Shown: piece by piece, positions 27,501 through 36,600 of the stretch
Layout: each line of letters begins with the position of its first letter
Numbering within the stretch: the first letter of the stretch is position 1
From: Heterobilharzia americana
Taxonomy: Eukaryota > Platyhelminthes > Trematoda > Strigeidida > Schistosomatidae
Reading direction: 5' to 3'
DNA: 64,000 nt
Assembly (NCBI GenBank): GCA_944470555.2
Contig: OX104127.1
Span: 43,265,934 to 43,329,933 of the forward strand
Made by a program: the position numbers and the translations under genes
The notes under the pieces: generated by a model
Seen by the model: only the letters and a program-made list of their open reading frames with translations
Told to the model about the DNA's origin: nothing
Databases searched by the model: none

Positions 27501-30500
27501 CATCGTTTAGTTGCAGCTAGTATCCTTAGATTCAATCTGAAAAGATGTATTTCTGTAAAACATACCATTTGAAATTACCATATAGGTTTCAAAGTGATGC
27601 ACATGTCATCAACTGAATTCCTCTATTATCTGGATACACTTCTCAAACTCAGGACTCAAAGACCTTTTTGAGTGTAACTGCTAACTGATTTATCCAAAAC
27701 TTCAATAACCTACAGAGATTTTAAAAAATATGTGTTTTCTAAACTCATTTACTGGTTGATACTACTTTTTGAAATAAGCAGTTAGTCAGTCAATGTCGAT
27801 AGACTTGGTAATACCTTATATCAGTACACAAAATACAAGTCAGGAAGACGAAAAGCACGGAAACAGAAAAAGAAGCGTTCAGAAGTCATGGAAATCCATA
27901 AGAAGAAAAAACGGAGTGAAACAAATAAAGAAATGTGATTTGGCAATTAGAATGACTACTTAGAAATGCATCTGTGATCGGACGTGCACCATATATCAGA
28001 GTCTCTGATTACTGATTTCGGTTATCAGATAGAACCCAAACCAAAGGTTTTCATTTCTTAATACGGCCCAGACTAACAGCTAGAAACCTCATAAAACGAT
28101 GGTGCGCTTTATTATGGTCACGTCTCACCTTTCTCCAGCTTAATCTTACTTCATATTGCATCGCGTATGGGCTTATGTAACACACGTTCGTTCTCAAATC
28201 CTCCAAATTTACCAGCATTGTTTCACTGACATACAGAAGGACAGAATAAACTTCTGATCAGTACCTGTTACGCAACCGAATATCTTGCTTGCACCATAGG
28301 TGGTTGAAGTTGGCGAAAGCAAATCGAGTCTTTTGTAACTGAGCCAATATCGCACTGGTCACACAGCCCCAGCAGGGCCTAACCATCTTTCAAAGTAAAG
28401 TGGTTAACACGTTCAACCATTTCATTTATATTGTCACACAATGTATGAACATAGACTATTCTTGAAACAACAATTAATATCTAGATAGTGAGCAGCGCAT
28501 CTTAAATATTCTTCAGTCACTCAAAATATTTAGAAGACTGAACCTTTTCAGCATCTTTGCTTAGCAGAGAGACGAAAGGTATCAACGTAGCACCTCACAC
28601 AGAAGCCACACTTAACCGTAACACGCAAAGTACAAGTGGGTAGAAAAAGTCTGATATCTAGTTAAACAAAGGTATATGGGAGGAAAAGAAATTTGAAAAT
28701 TAAGTTTAGCGAAATTGTCTAGGTTTTAAAAGACGTCATAACCCGCCCAACCAGCAGTACGACTTTGCCCTCGGACCTTCATCATAAAGTGTAGCAATTC
28801 ACACGACAGTAACCGTTTTGTTTGATCACTACTCTACAGATTTATCTGCCGCAGTAGGACACCTACGAACAAGTGTTCCAAACATTGTTGCCTGTCCGAT
28901 CATTGTGCTATGCAAGCTCGACCACTAAGTCAAGGTAGCAGCTATCGGTCAGATTTTGCCAAACCACACTACGTCATCTGAGTACTTCAAGTCAATAAAG
29001 GAGCCTTACACGTTGAGACCAATCAGTTTTAAGCCAGACGAAAAGCAGACCTCCAGAAGCATGTCTGTGATTGACTTAGACAAAAAATAGAGTGGAAATC
29101 TTTAAAAAACACAAATCGATGTGGAAAGCTCACAAGATATTTCGTTGTAGGCTGTAACATAACTACAGATAGTCGGACATGAAGCCTTCAGTACTAATAA
29201 GCAATTCCTACTGGTGATCGACACTGTCCTGAAACCTCTTGATCGATAGAGTAGAATACCACTTACAGCTTAAGAAAAAAAGCCTTCGTAGGGTAACGGT
29301 AAGTGTACTTGTGTTCCAAGACCCGGTGAAGAATGAAGACCTGGTTGATACATCCAAGGTCAAGTTTGAAACCTGCCCGATTCCCTCGGGTTCGCTTAGA
29401 TGTCTTAGGATTAGAAAACCTACAATCATACATACTGTTCATTAGATTGATTTTTCCGTATCTACCACGTGTTTTTCCTTATTTAAAGAATGGGAAAACC
29501 AGTGATTGTGACCAGTCGTAAGAGATACTATCTGATTTCCAAACTGCAGATAAAACTTCAATCAGTCTGGTCAGTGACGTTTGGCCACTGAAAAATAGTT
29601 GGAATCTAGTCAAACTGTTCCTTTTAATGCACCGTCCTACGAGTTATTCGTGAAAACATTCTACTGCATTCGTCTCACTAACCATCGACATTCTTACCTC
29701 ACTTACAATTCTAGAAAGCTGACTACTACCGCCTGTCATCGCTGCCCTCTCCATCTCTTGTCTTTGCTCTCCACTACTGCTCAGAGTAACTGCGTGGATA
29801 TTTTTTTAGTTTGCATTTGAGTTGCTTTTAATCCTCACGGAGCTTGGAGCCTTTATGAATACATCCACGCACATCCGTTGATTTAGAAGTTGCTGAGATA
29901 CACTAATCCTTCCTAATCTTTTTCTGTGTCCGTCACAATGTTTAACGCTGTTTCTATAACACAGTGAAGACGACGCTAAATTTCTCCGGAACAAGTGGTA
30001 CTCTCCTGTTACGAAAACCACCTCACCAGTACGTCATCGAAAATAAGATTAACACCTTCATCGACGAACTGGACTTGAGTCGGCATCCCAGTCGTAGTTT
30101 CTCGACATTCACCAGGATACAGATACAAGTGTGCTTGAACTAACGTAAGATTACGATTTGCTTAGGAAGAAGTCGAAATCTTTAGCTGACCGTCTACTGT
30201 GACAACTGGAAACATTATTTATGTCCACCATCGAGTTGCGATCAGTAGACGCCATACTAGACAACGTTTCTTTATTTCCGAAACTCGTGCTGAGTAAAAA
30301 TAAGTAGGTGGTTGTCTAAGCATAATTTTGGCAGGTAATCATCACTATTTGTTCATTTGACACGGATTACGGGACTATCACCCTAGTGACTTTCTTCCTA
30401 ATTTAGCCTTTTTAATTGTCCATTGAAGTTACCCACTACAACCACGTCTGCAGAGACAGATAGACAGATGATATCAATACATCTGGAAATTGGGTGTTGG

Positions 30501-33500
30501 GATGCTGAACAGTTTAGGTAGAACTCACCTTTCGGTTCTTCCTAAATGCAGTTACTGGGTGTGCAAGAAAGTAGCAACGAAACAAAGGCGCACCCCACAA
30601 CTCTTTTCAGACATTACTGAACCGTTCAATAAAAGAAAACTCAGCATATATACACCAATCAATAGTAGTAATAAACACAATGACAGTAAGTAAACAAACC
30701 TTCTCATCAGACATCAGTGTTAGATAAAGACGTGGGAAGGACGTTGCATCTTGCTGAGTAATTACAACGCAAGGGCTTTGTAAACGCTTTACCTGATGAA
30801 CCATCATATAGCATCTTTTCTGATCGAAATCATTTGCAATAATCATTCCTGTAGGTTCGACATACTGGAGGGCATTCTCTGGTCCCCCTTTTAGTAAGCT
30901 GGATTCCGCATCAGAGTGCAATAACTCAACGAGTTGAGCAGATTTAGAACCGGGAGCAGCACATAAGTCAAGGACAGTGTGATGTGAGCGCACATCCAAA
31001 AGAAGAGGAGGTAGCATACTTACAGCCTCTTGACGACTAATGTTACCTAAAAAGTGGTTAGAAAAATAGCAAAGGAGAATTGGAATAAAAGCAGGGACAT
31101 GTCACTTAGCACATTTCTTGGCACGCATGGTGTGTCAACCCAAAAAGTAAACTGTGTTTCATATAACAAATAAACAAAATAGTGATTACAAAGAAATTCG
31201 ACTAAGCACACACCACAAGGAACAGTAAAAGGAATGAATTTTGTCAGATCTATCATATTAAAATACTAACAAGACTAATCTCCAGAAAAACCCGTAGTGA
31301 TTTCTACAGCACTATTCGTTTGGAATTGCATGTAAGCTAAGGAGTGAAAATACGACAAGGTAGCATTCCAAAATGATATATTTTAGAAAACACTGTCCAC
31401 GATCCCCAGTATATGCTATTACCAGCTGTTAAAATGGAATACGGGTATATGCAGATTTTCTGCTGAATGGGCGCAAGGAACATTTACGCCTCAGTCCCCC
31501 ACTGAAATATAAGGACGTCAACCATGTGTGTTTACAGATAAAATAGCAAAACATTTATCTGAACATAGAACCAAAACTCTTATTCATGAAACCTAAAATA
31601 ATATTCAGTCTACTCTAAAACACTGTTAACAACAGCTCCTAACATAAAAACAAAGGTCAGCAAAAACCAAACTATAAATCTCACAACCTCATCTAAACTG
31701 ATTGATTGGTGCTAGAAGATTCATTCAACCCGACTGTGAAGACCATTAACAGACAAAGTAAATGCAACATAAATTAACTAATAGTATTGGCAGTCACTGT
31801 GAACAGTGTTGAGTGCCGAAAGCAAAAGAGACACATAAGATGTCAGCATTAGATAATATTCGGTAGTTATTCAAATACACTACGCAAAGTTGCAAGAATA
31901 AAACCATCTTCAGAAAGATCATCACTGAAAAAGAATCAGTGTCTGATGACTTCTCATGACAGGCGGATATGATGTTGGGTAGAACACTCTGAAGAATAAC
32001 TACGCTTCAATGGTCCAACATCCACCGTCAACCTGAGTACAGCATACATGTCAGCCCCTCAATTATCTTCCAAGTTCAGGAGACTCAAACGATGTAAAAC
32101 AGCAGGATCAGATGGTTTGCCACCTGAAGGCTTTAAGAGTGGAGGTAAAAGGTGACTCAGCACAACAACGATGAAAATAGGTAGTGTGTGGAAATCGAAT
32201 TAGTCCCACTGGACGAGTATACGTTGCCGATCATTCTAGTGCATCGATCAAATTTTCACCCTTTGACAGGCTCATGAATAGAGGCATACTCACTGAACCC
32301 CGACACGTTCTATTTCTTGTTGTGAAGGCGAGACTTGACTATTTACTGAGAGACTTTGGTAATGTCAAAGTGTGAACGAAATGCCGAACAAGCATGCAAC
32401 GCTGCCCAAGGCTCTCTAATCGAAATCATGCGGTGGCATCAAGGCTGCCAGTTTCGACTGTCATATAGTATTACTGGCATTTGCAAAACAGATGTAGTTT
32501 TATGTACAAATCTACAGGTGATCGACAAGTCCCATACTCATCCTTTAGTATGCTTTAATTTGCTTGCTCTTACGTACATGGTGAATACACAATATAATAA
32601 ATTCGTGATATTTACCAAGTGTCCAAGTAGATTTTGCCCAGATTGTAAACTCAAATATATGTTTCTTAAATAGTGTAAAACCACGTAAATTTGCATTTCC
32701 AGAGTAGTAAGCAATTAGCTTCACCTTCTGTTCAGTGGCTTATGACTCCCTGAACCTTTGTAGATGAGGGTGGGTTTGAAAATGCAATCCACTAGTGGAA
32801 AATCGACTACCTAGACCAATAAGTTACAGTTTCATTCAGTGTTTTAACAGTTCAATAATTTGTTAGCAACATTTTATGGTAAGAATGAATGTGAGGTAAT
32901 GGTTGTGGAATATCATGGTGCACATCCTCGTTTTGCAGGAGTATGACTTCCACAAAACTCGATAGATCTGAAACTGACCCAAGGAATGGTGATGATAGTA
33001 GAGTGCTTCAGAGTGCTAAAGAAGAAGGAAACGAATGTTTAGTGGCCCCTGGGTTTTTATCAGTGCGTCGTGGTGTCACCACTTCATTAAAATATAAGTG
33101 AGTTGTAGAGTTTTAGGGAGGAAAGTAAAATCATTTGATGAGGTTATAATCATTCATTGACTCAGATGGTTGGAATATGTTACACATACCTGGTCATCGT
33201 CTGCTTCGTCACGCACTGTTAGCTGAAGTAGATTCAGTTCGGGAAAAGGTTAGAGGCGATCAAAATAAAACATGGCATCAGTGCATACCTGAGCCGTGTA
33301 GGGGAATGTAGAGTTCCCACTTGGGGTCAGTATGACAACAGAAACTAGTTGTTTCAGATTATAGATGAAATGGTTCAGAATCGAAGTTAGTGGTGCAGAT
33401 GTTTCCACACGTTATCTCCATATTAGCAGTCATACTGAATTCAATGTTTTCATATTCCCTCTTCCTCGCTTTTGATGCTTTTGACCGATTCTTTTCTATT

Positions 33501-35332
33501 TCTTTATCTTTCATCTTGATGCATCCTCATTCGATCTCCTGATAGGTGGTGATGCAACTTGGACCGTTATGCAGTAATGCCTGGGTCCCATGTTGATACT
33601 GATGATTCCGATAGTTTAAGATTCATAATCTTTCGAGACTTGTTGATTCTCAGAAATCACCGGAAAGAATATTGGTTAGTTTAAGAGGTGCAAACAGTTA
33701 TTATTTCAGGTTTTAAGTAGAAAATAAGTCGTTATGGTAACCATATCCATACTTCAACTGACAGTTTTGTCAGGATTATTTAACTTCAAAGTAGTTTTCG
33801 TTACAAGCCGATATTCGACAGAGAGCCATTGGAGACTTGAGAGCACTGGAAAGTTTTGTCACAGTTTGGGACCTCACATAAATGCATATCCCTAACCCTA
33901 TTCGAGGATAAGTCCAATATCAACAGCTCTGTTGGTGAACACGTTATTATCCAGCCACTAAATTTAGATCCTATAGTCGACTTTTCCTAACCTACCAATC
34001 TGAAATATGATATCACCGTTATTTCATGTAATCGTTAGGCATTTACTCTCATTCCTAACTTGATTCAACCCACAGGTTACGGCTTTCTATAAGAAATTCA
34101 GGAAATCTATCTTGAAGTATACTGTTGATGAGAATTAGATTGTAATTCAACTAGGGGTTTTTATAGGAATTTGCCGACTTCGGTAGCTCGATGGCAACAT
34201 GCGCGTCACCGAACGTAAAGGATTTGGATCCGATCTCTTATGGCGTGCCGACTGGGATGAAAACAGTTACCCAAAGCTTACAGGTTTTCGATGGTTGTTC
34301 AGCTGACGTGAACATCCAGCAAAAAGGGATTTAAAATCTTCATTTGCCAAATCATTTTGAGTAACATCTTTCAATACAAACAAGTAGAATAAACAATTCC
34401 ATACACTGAATACTATTATCTGACAAATAAGACAAGTACTCCACTGTACTATTAAATGATCATGACAATTACTTTCATTCAGAAAGTAGGACCAAAAGTG
34501 CAACACGTCATGGTGCTTAACATTTACAATATGATGAGAATCAGAAAGAGTCTTCAGAACAGTTTGAACACTCGAGAATGAGTTGCCACATAAGTGTACT
34601 GAAAGAATTTATTACGTTATGGAAAGTTTGCCATGAAACAAGAACATAGATGCCAGTTATACTTCAAAAATCTCATTTTGAGTGCAATAACAGATGAAAG
34701 TATATTTAGGGAATAAGAATTTCAGTGAACAAAGCCAGTTCAGCTGAAATTTTATGGCTACTAATATCAGTTACTAATCAAATGAAGGATTAGTGTACCG
34801 AACTAAAATGAACTACTTAAATATATAGGAGATTAACAACGGTCTTAAAGAATGTCATACTCGAAGACCAAGTAAAAAAATACTAGATGCGAAACTAGAC
34901 AAAAGACAAGTGAATACTTAGCTTACCCGACTCCGTCTCAGAAACTAGAAACTGTTGCAAAGTTCGGAGTTCTTCCGTTTTCCGAACTGCATACTTACTG
35001 ACACCCAACTGCCATGCCATCTCATTTGGATACCAGAGTAGTGGATCAAAAGTACCGGTGTTTTCATTTTCCACACTCATGGACTGCTGCATCTCGGATA
35101 TATCTTTACGATATTTTTGCTTAATAAGTCGTAGCAACTCTTTGTTTTGATTTCGAAACCCTGTGACACGAAACGTAATGGGGAGGTCTCTTTGTAAATA
35201 ACTAGTGAAAACTCCCCATTCACTCTCAGGAACGATCCCTTGATCCTTGTAATACTTCTCAAACAGATCATTTTGCTTCATTTCAGAATTAAAATGTTGT
35301 CTACACTGTGTTGCTGGTCTACGACGACCCAT
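7010..35332 (-). CDS. NSUN2: NSUN2: tRNA/RNA cytosine-5 methyltransferase, seven-exon gene
   Basis: Coding exons are joined as 35332-34927, 31046-30700, 26077-25620, 23551-23307, 19919-19656, 18165-17870 and 7222-7010 (complement). All borders are GT..AG, phases agree at every junction, and the total is 2229 nt for 742 residues plus stop; human NSUN2 has about 767. The protein is a SAM-dependent methyltransferase of the NOL1/NOP2/SUN family that makes m5C in tRNAs and other RNAs, mainly in the nucleus/nucleolus. Visible motifs are the SAM loop DLCAAPGSK (about 162-170), an acidic SAM-binding NDFD (207-210), motif IV DVPCSGDG with Cys271, and motif VI YSTCS with Cys328, the expected catalytic cysteine. 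The C-terminal region keeps the NSUN2-specific FTGWRG and RFERLHLMR segments but lacks the long tail of the vertebrate protein. Start chosen because MGRR matches the family N-terminus. A short insertion (around 315-321) precedes motif VI. Introns are full of retroelements. Function is inferred from family. Confidence 0.95.
7223..8010. other. NSUN2 intron 6, distal part
   Basis: Low-complexity AT-rich intron sequence with no element I can name. Confidence 0.4.
8017..8890 (+). mobile_element. Penelope-like element, GIY-YIG C-terminus and 3' UTR
   Basis: The plus strand encodes, through one stop and frameshifts, YQFTCSCGARYVGRS followed by EHIPAW, then NSADPNK-like and YRIRPNTPRFLRV..LKTPEALA. 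That is the order of the GIY-YIG endonuclease domain at the end of Penelope-like retroelements. It is followed by a T/C-rich 3' region up to a (TA)n tract. It is 5'-truncated and lies antisense in NSUN2 intron 6. Confidence 0.7.
8909..8958. repeat. (TA)n microsatellite
   Basis: About 25 uninterrupted TA units directly after the Penelope-like 3' region. Confidence 0.95.
8960..11240. other. NSUN2 intron 6, unannotated stretch
   Basis: I see no coding motif or repeat shared with other parts of the window. A run of eight C residues occurs near 10840. Unrecognised old elements are possible. Confidence 0.35.
11251..11646 (+). repeat. About 400-bp dispersed direct repeat, copy A
   Basis: This matches 31500-31896 in the same orientation with roughly ten differences and one indel by eye, about 97 percent. 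It contains no ORF, tRNA box or ribozyme I recognise. Both copies lie in NSUN2 introns. Copy A ends just upstream of the non-LTR endonuclease ORF at 11719, and copy B ends before an RTE-like relic. Confidence 0.85.
11719..12462 (+). pseudogene. Non-LTR endonuclease domain ORF (247 aa)
   Basis: This open segment starts MTILEILSTNCRSLPNK and holds the endonuclease fold motifs QEKW and GDFNS, plus the LDFAFTN region. The reading runs out of frame after about residue 200, where the family SDH motif should be. The same element continues in other frames at 12363-12809. Confidence 0.75.
12806..13627 (+). pseudogene. Non-LTR reverse transcriptase fingers/palm (273 aa)
   Basis: RT motifs in order: GPDGVS, RPIAITSPF, QFAYKHRRST, LDYSSAFDS (first catalytic Asp) and GVPQGAVLSP. 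It breaks just before the YADD box, which reads on in the next frame (13570-13929). No function is expected. Confidence 0.8.
13570..13929 (+). pseudogene. RT palm continuation with YADD box
   Basis: HDLPYSVETNFIKYADDLTI supplies the RT catalytic aspartates. It is followed by the LNPSKCQ thumb motif and VNYLGL, all out of frame with the preceding RT piece. Confidence 0.8.
14640..16025 (+). mobile_element. Penelope-like element, RT and part of endonuclease
   Basis: Plus-strand pieces: DPADKGCTTAVMDKDDY near 14730, RPKIHKPNMPL near 14960, KGTTMGLPI near 15115, a VRYVDDTF-type box in a shifted frame near 15220, LAFLDVLIPR near 15340, and EFDWENIEILDRGN-type sequence near 15940 in the tail. These follow the Penelope-like RT order and match neither LTR nor CR1 types. 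Stops and frameshifts are many. It lies just 3' of the CR1/Jockey-like element. Confidence 0.7.
16325..17020 (-). mobile_element. RTE-like non-LTR 3' fragment
   Basis: A minus-strand ORF (16924-16505) reads LRCLRSIGRIPWCHHVSNAEVR, LHRLRWLRHVLRMP and ARGGQTKTWHQCMKSL, the C-terminal domain shared with the copies at 3.5, 18.5, 26.7 and 33.2 kb. The 3' end has the family signature GCATTACTGCGTAACG (plus-strand reading). Upstream it runs into a truncated VLL..TWPLK-like piece near 16950. Confidence 0.75.
17021..17869. other. NSUN2 intron 6, proximal part
   Basis: A slightly GC-richer block (about 17060-17290) has no match I know; the rest is AT-rich. Confidence 0.3.
17870..18165 (-). CDS. NSUN2: NSUN2 exon 6 (PUA-like C-terminal region)
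   Basis: The acceptor TATTCAG precedes 18165. It encodes LKIVNTGVRMF (vertebrate MKVINTGIKVW), a stretch with YRILQDGVEVIDAYI, and GPILLDYTPNSAD (vertebrate GSIVLKYEPDSAN). This is the C-terminal fold unique to the NSUN2 branch. The donor is GTAAGT (17869-17864), phase 0. Confidence 0.93.
18305..18707 (-). mobile_element. RTE-like 3' fragment, short copy
   Basis: This sequence matches 16345-16730 with the same AEVGSGWKKARGGQTKTWHQ reading and the same 3' signature. It is 5'-truncated at about 18705 and lies in NSUN2 intron 5, sense to the gene. It is a short internal deletion away from its sister in intron 6. Confidence 0.8.
18708..19655. other. NSUN2 intron 5, remainder
   Basis: AT-rich with no recognised element. 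Confidence 0.4.
19656..19919 (-). CDS. NSUN2: NSUN2 exon 5 (central C-terminal region)
   Basis: The acceptor CACTTAG precedes 19919, and AC completes Asp486. The exon encodes a diverged segment with SRIFHESPFTYID, matching vertebrate KLFGFKEDPFVFI, and FLYYTNSLIKNMVL, matching QLYMVSKELRNVLL. The donor is GTTTGT (19655-19650), after one base of Gly574. Confidence 0.9.
20482..20787 (-). mobile_element. Smα-like hammerhead retroposon, monomer with TSD
   Basis: The order on the minus strand is a tRNA-like head (A-box region GTGGTGTAGTGGATAACGC, B-box-like GATCGAGTCCC), a hammerhead region, then a tail ending near GTGTAATACA. It is flanked by a 13-bp duplication, TAGTGTTATTGCT, at 20469-20481 and 20788-20800. 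The ribozyme core is damaged: CTGATGG instead of CUGANGA, and GGTCGAAA instead of GGACGAAA. It lies in NSUN2 intron 4, sense to the gene. Confidence 0.85.
21459..21511. repeat. (ATT)n microsatellite at an RTE 3' end
   Basis: About 17 ATT triplets, read as the 3' tail of the minus-strand RTE-like copy that begins just to its right. Confidence 0.95.
21512..22690 (-). mobile_element. 5'-truncated RTE/SR2-like retrotransposon
   Basis: The minus strand encodes RT palm pieces at 22677-22333: FQVKTGVKQGCLLSPMIF, then LEDLDFADD and LISHKLEDLQ. Downstream come NVEKTEVMKIP, a CAG/CAA-encoded glutamine run near 22230, and an SRGGGTGTDED block. It ends at the (ATT)n tract. It is antisense-free: it lies in NSUN2 intron 4 in the gene's own direction. 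An extra Asp codon in the FADDDD box suggests decay. Confidence 0.8.
22333..22677 (-). pseudogene. RTE-like RT palm fragment (114 aa)
   Basis: This is the longest open piece of the truncated RTE-like copy. It holds the KQGCLLSPMIF motif and the catalytic FADD box, which here reads FADDDDLCLI with two extra residues. Upstream domains are missing. Confidence 0.75.
22857..23185. mobile_element. Hammerhead-family-2 retroposon, inverted dimer
   Basis: The left (minus) arm has the tail and the GAAA half of a ribozyme but has lost the CUGANGA half. The right (plus) arm has the tRNA-like segment CCAGTGGTCCAATGGTGAGG, a B-box-like GGGTTCAACC, and a CTGAAGA..GAAA core, then the tail. It lies in NSUN2 intron 4. 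Confidence 0.7.
23307..23551 (-). CDS. NSUN2: NSUN2 exon 4 (end of methyltransferase domain)
   Basis: The acceptor ATATAG precedes 23551. The exon encodes [28 protein letters not shown] and an acidic linker rich in Asp/Glu. This matches the DPEK..HLERCLRILPHHQNTGGFF end of the vertebrate catalytic domain. The donor is GTATAT (23306-23301), with one base of Asp486 before it. Confidence 0.93.
23552..25000. other. NSUN2 intron 3, upstream part
   Basis: AT-rich, no element recognised. Confidence 0.4.
25008..25340 (-). mobile_element. Hammerhead-family-2 retroposon, monomer
   Basis: The minus strand has the family 5' region (ATTAGTGACTTGC..), the tRNA-like part around 25140-25190 with a diverged B-box, a ribozyme region with a damaged CCGAGGA core, and the tail with ATGATGAATACTAC. 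It lies in NSUN2 intron 3, sense to the gene. Confidence 0.75.
25620..26077 (-). CDS. NSUN2: NSUN2 exon 3 (catalytic core)
   Basis: The acceptor TTTTAG precedes 26077. The exon carries FDRILADVPCSGDGT (motif IV, Cys271), the LRWSPN segment and YSTCSFNPVENEAV (motif VI, Cys328), so both catalytic cysteines lie on this one exon. The donor is GTATAT (25619-25614) after two bases of Gly404. Confidence 0.94.
26440..27145 (+). mobile_element. RTE-like non-LTR 3' fragment
   Basis: Plus-strand reading gives GRVYCAAVRSVLLYG-like, ETWAYKVENMRRLQVF, LHRLRWLGHVLHK and a QNRCHW-like tail. The 3' end reads CGTTACGCAGTAATGCCTGG, the complement of the signature seen at 16.3 and 18.3 kb. It is antisense in NSUN2 intron 2. 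Frameshifts throughout. Confidence 0.75.
27146..27985. other. NSUN2 intron 2, spacer
   Basis: No recognised element. Confidence 0.35.
27986..29200 (-). mobile_element. Older RTE-like copy, strongly diverged
   Basis: The first 160 bp align, with many changes, to the 3' part seen at 16.56 kb on the same strand (CTCTGATTACTGATTTC, then GCTAGAAACCTCAT). Further on, minus-strand MLLEVCFSSG and FIDLKYSDDVVWF near 29000 resemble the RT ADD-box region. It is the most decayed member of this family here. Confidence 0.5.
29201..30699. other. NSUN2 intron 2, upstream part
   Basis: It may hold more of the same old RTE-like copy, for example a possible FDSV-type palm remnant near 29215, but I cannot follow it with confidence. 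Confidence 0.3.
30700..31046 (-). CDS. NSUN2: NSUN2 exon 2 (SAM-binding motif I)
   Basis: The acceptor TTTTTAG lies just above 31046, and GT completes Gly136. The exon encodes NISRQEAVSMLPPLLL, the SAM loop DLCAAPGSK, and NDFDQKRCYMMVHQVKR, which is the second SAM-contact region. The loop after the SAM motif is longer than in vertebrates (about residues 183-198). The donor is GTTTGT (30699-30694), phase 0. Confidence 0.93.
31047..31499. other. NSUN2 intron 1, downstream part
   Basis: AT-rich, nothing recognised. Confidence 0.35.
31500..31896 (+). repeat. About 400-bp dispersed direct repeat, copy B
   Basis: This is the partner of 11251-11646, same orientation, with roughly ten differences by eye. 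It lies in NSUN2 intron 1. No coding content or structure recognised. Confidence 0.85.
31900..33615 (+). mobile_element. RTE-like non-LTR relic
   Basis: Plus-strand pieces include an AGSDGLPPEG motif near 32110, a HSRLRWL-like degenerate C-terminal region near 33150, and the 3' signature CGTTATGCAGTAATGCCTGG at 33567. The middle is deleted or unreadable. It is antisense in NSUN2 intron 1. Confidence 0.6.
33790..34010 (-). mobile_element. Degenerate hammerhead-family-2 fragment
   Basis: ATTGGAGACTTGAGAGCACTGG and the following region resemble the tail and ribozyme end of the family, but the core is unreadable. Confidence 0.35.
34173..34262 (+). repeat. tRNA-like repeat head
   Basis: GGTAGCTCGATGGCAACATG resembles a tRNA A-box/D-arm, and GGATCCGATCTC resembles a B-box about 50 nt later. 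A GCCGACT pair flanks the core. It does not match the heads of the other families. No clean cloverleaf, so not called as tRNA. Confidence 0.35.
34263..34926. other. NSUN2 intron 1, upstream part
   Basis: No recognised element. Confidence 0.35.
34927..35332 (-). CDS. NSUN2: NSUN2 exon 1 (residues 1-136)
   Basis: This exon holds the start codon and the family-specific N-terminal region. Recognisable pieces are LFEKYYK, VPESEWG, the WYPNEMAWQ block and LVSETESG, all close to vertebrate NSUN2. It ends after one base of the Gly136 codon at a GTAAGC donor (34926-34921). Confidence 0.93.
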
Positions 35333-36600
35333 ATTTCTCCCCTCTAGATATAGAATTTTAACTGGGCCTTGACTTGAGTCTACAGAAGAAGTGAAGAAGA
35401 AACGAATATCTGTAAACCACCGTCACACTAGTAAACAAAACAATAAGTACCAGCGTTGTAAATTTAAAAAATAGCAGTAGCACCTAACAGCTTATTACCT
35501 AGTTTATAGAAGAGGAATTCATGTGCATAGTAAGAACTATATATTTTAAGTAGCAACGACACCTGTAGATTCTATAGTGATATGTAAAGATACACATAAC
35601 CTCAATTTATGTCAATAGACGTTACTTTAACATGAAACAGTATAAAAAGTAGGGTTAGTGTAGGCGTTCGGCTGAATGGCTGGAAACTGTTTGAAACGAG
35701 ATTAATGGCGATAATGTACAAACCATAACAATTAAAATGGAATAACTATAAGTAAACGATAACCACATCAGGAACTATAAAACATTGTATCACATTTAGT
35801 AACATTCTACGACAACTTCTATCTACTTACTTTCATGACACAAATGAACCATAAAAGAGATTTGTCGAAACTGATTGCATAGTTAGGATTTTACTGAATT
35901 GTTTTGACTGGTACACTTGATATAGATCCTTTTACTTTGACTGCACTGCTAAGTAGATGTTCTTTCAAAAATAAAGTAGCCATAAAGTCAACCTATATTT
36001 TAGTGATCATTTGTTGCAGTTCACAATGCAATACACAAAGCACAATGAGAGCAGTGAAGTCTAGAATGGGTAACTCATTATCTGGTACAGAGAATTATTG
36101 TAATAGTAGTGTCAATAATATAAACTGGATTGCAGTGATTCCAACATGATCTTGTAAGTCTAGCAACAGTCAGGTATATTGCTGCTGTTCAGAGTAATCC
36201 GGTTATCTGAGAGTGAATTATCTCCATAAAATTAAGGATGATATCAGACACAAAAAATGTGCTAGGCGGGGAGGAATTTTGTCAAAGCATACGAACGCTG
36301 TATGTAATCCAGCCACGAATAATCCTCAGAGCCATGTAAATAAATACGCCAGGTTTAATTAACATTTCCGTGCTTTTCTGAGGGAAAAATAGTTTGACAA
36401 GTAAAATCTAACTAGTATCTTCTTACATACATCATAATAAGTAGCCATATTAGATTACTAGACAAGAGTGAATAGCTTTCAGAGAAAATTAAATCTCAAA
36501 AATGGAAAGTAAGCGACAATAGCAATTATATCCGTACCACTGTTTGATTAGATGATACAACGTTAGCGATTATGGCCAGAAACACATGTATCGGTAGCGT
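35333..36600. other. NSUN2 5' flank
   Basis: This must hold the promoter and 5' UTR of NSUN2 (minus strand), but I cannot point to a TATA box or transcription start with confidence. No other gene seen. Confidence 0.35.
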
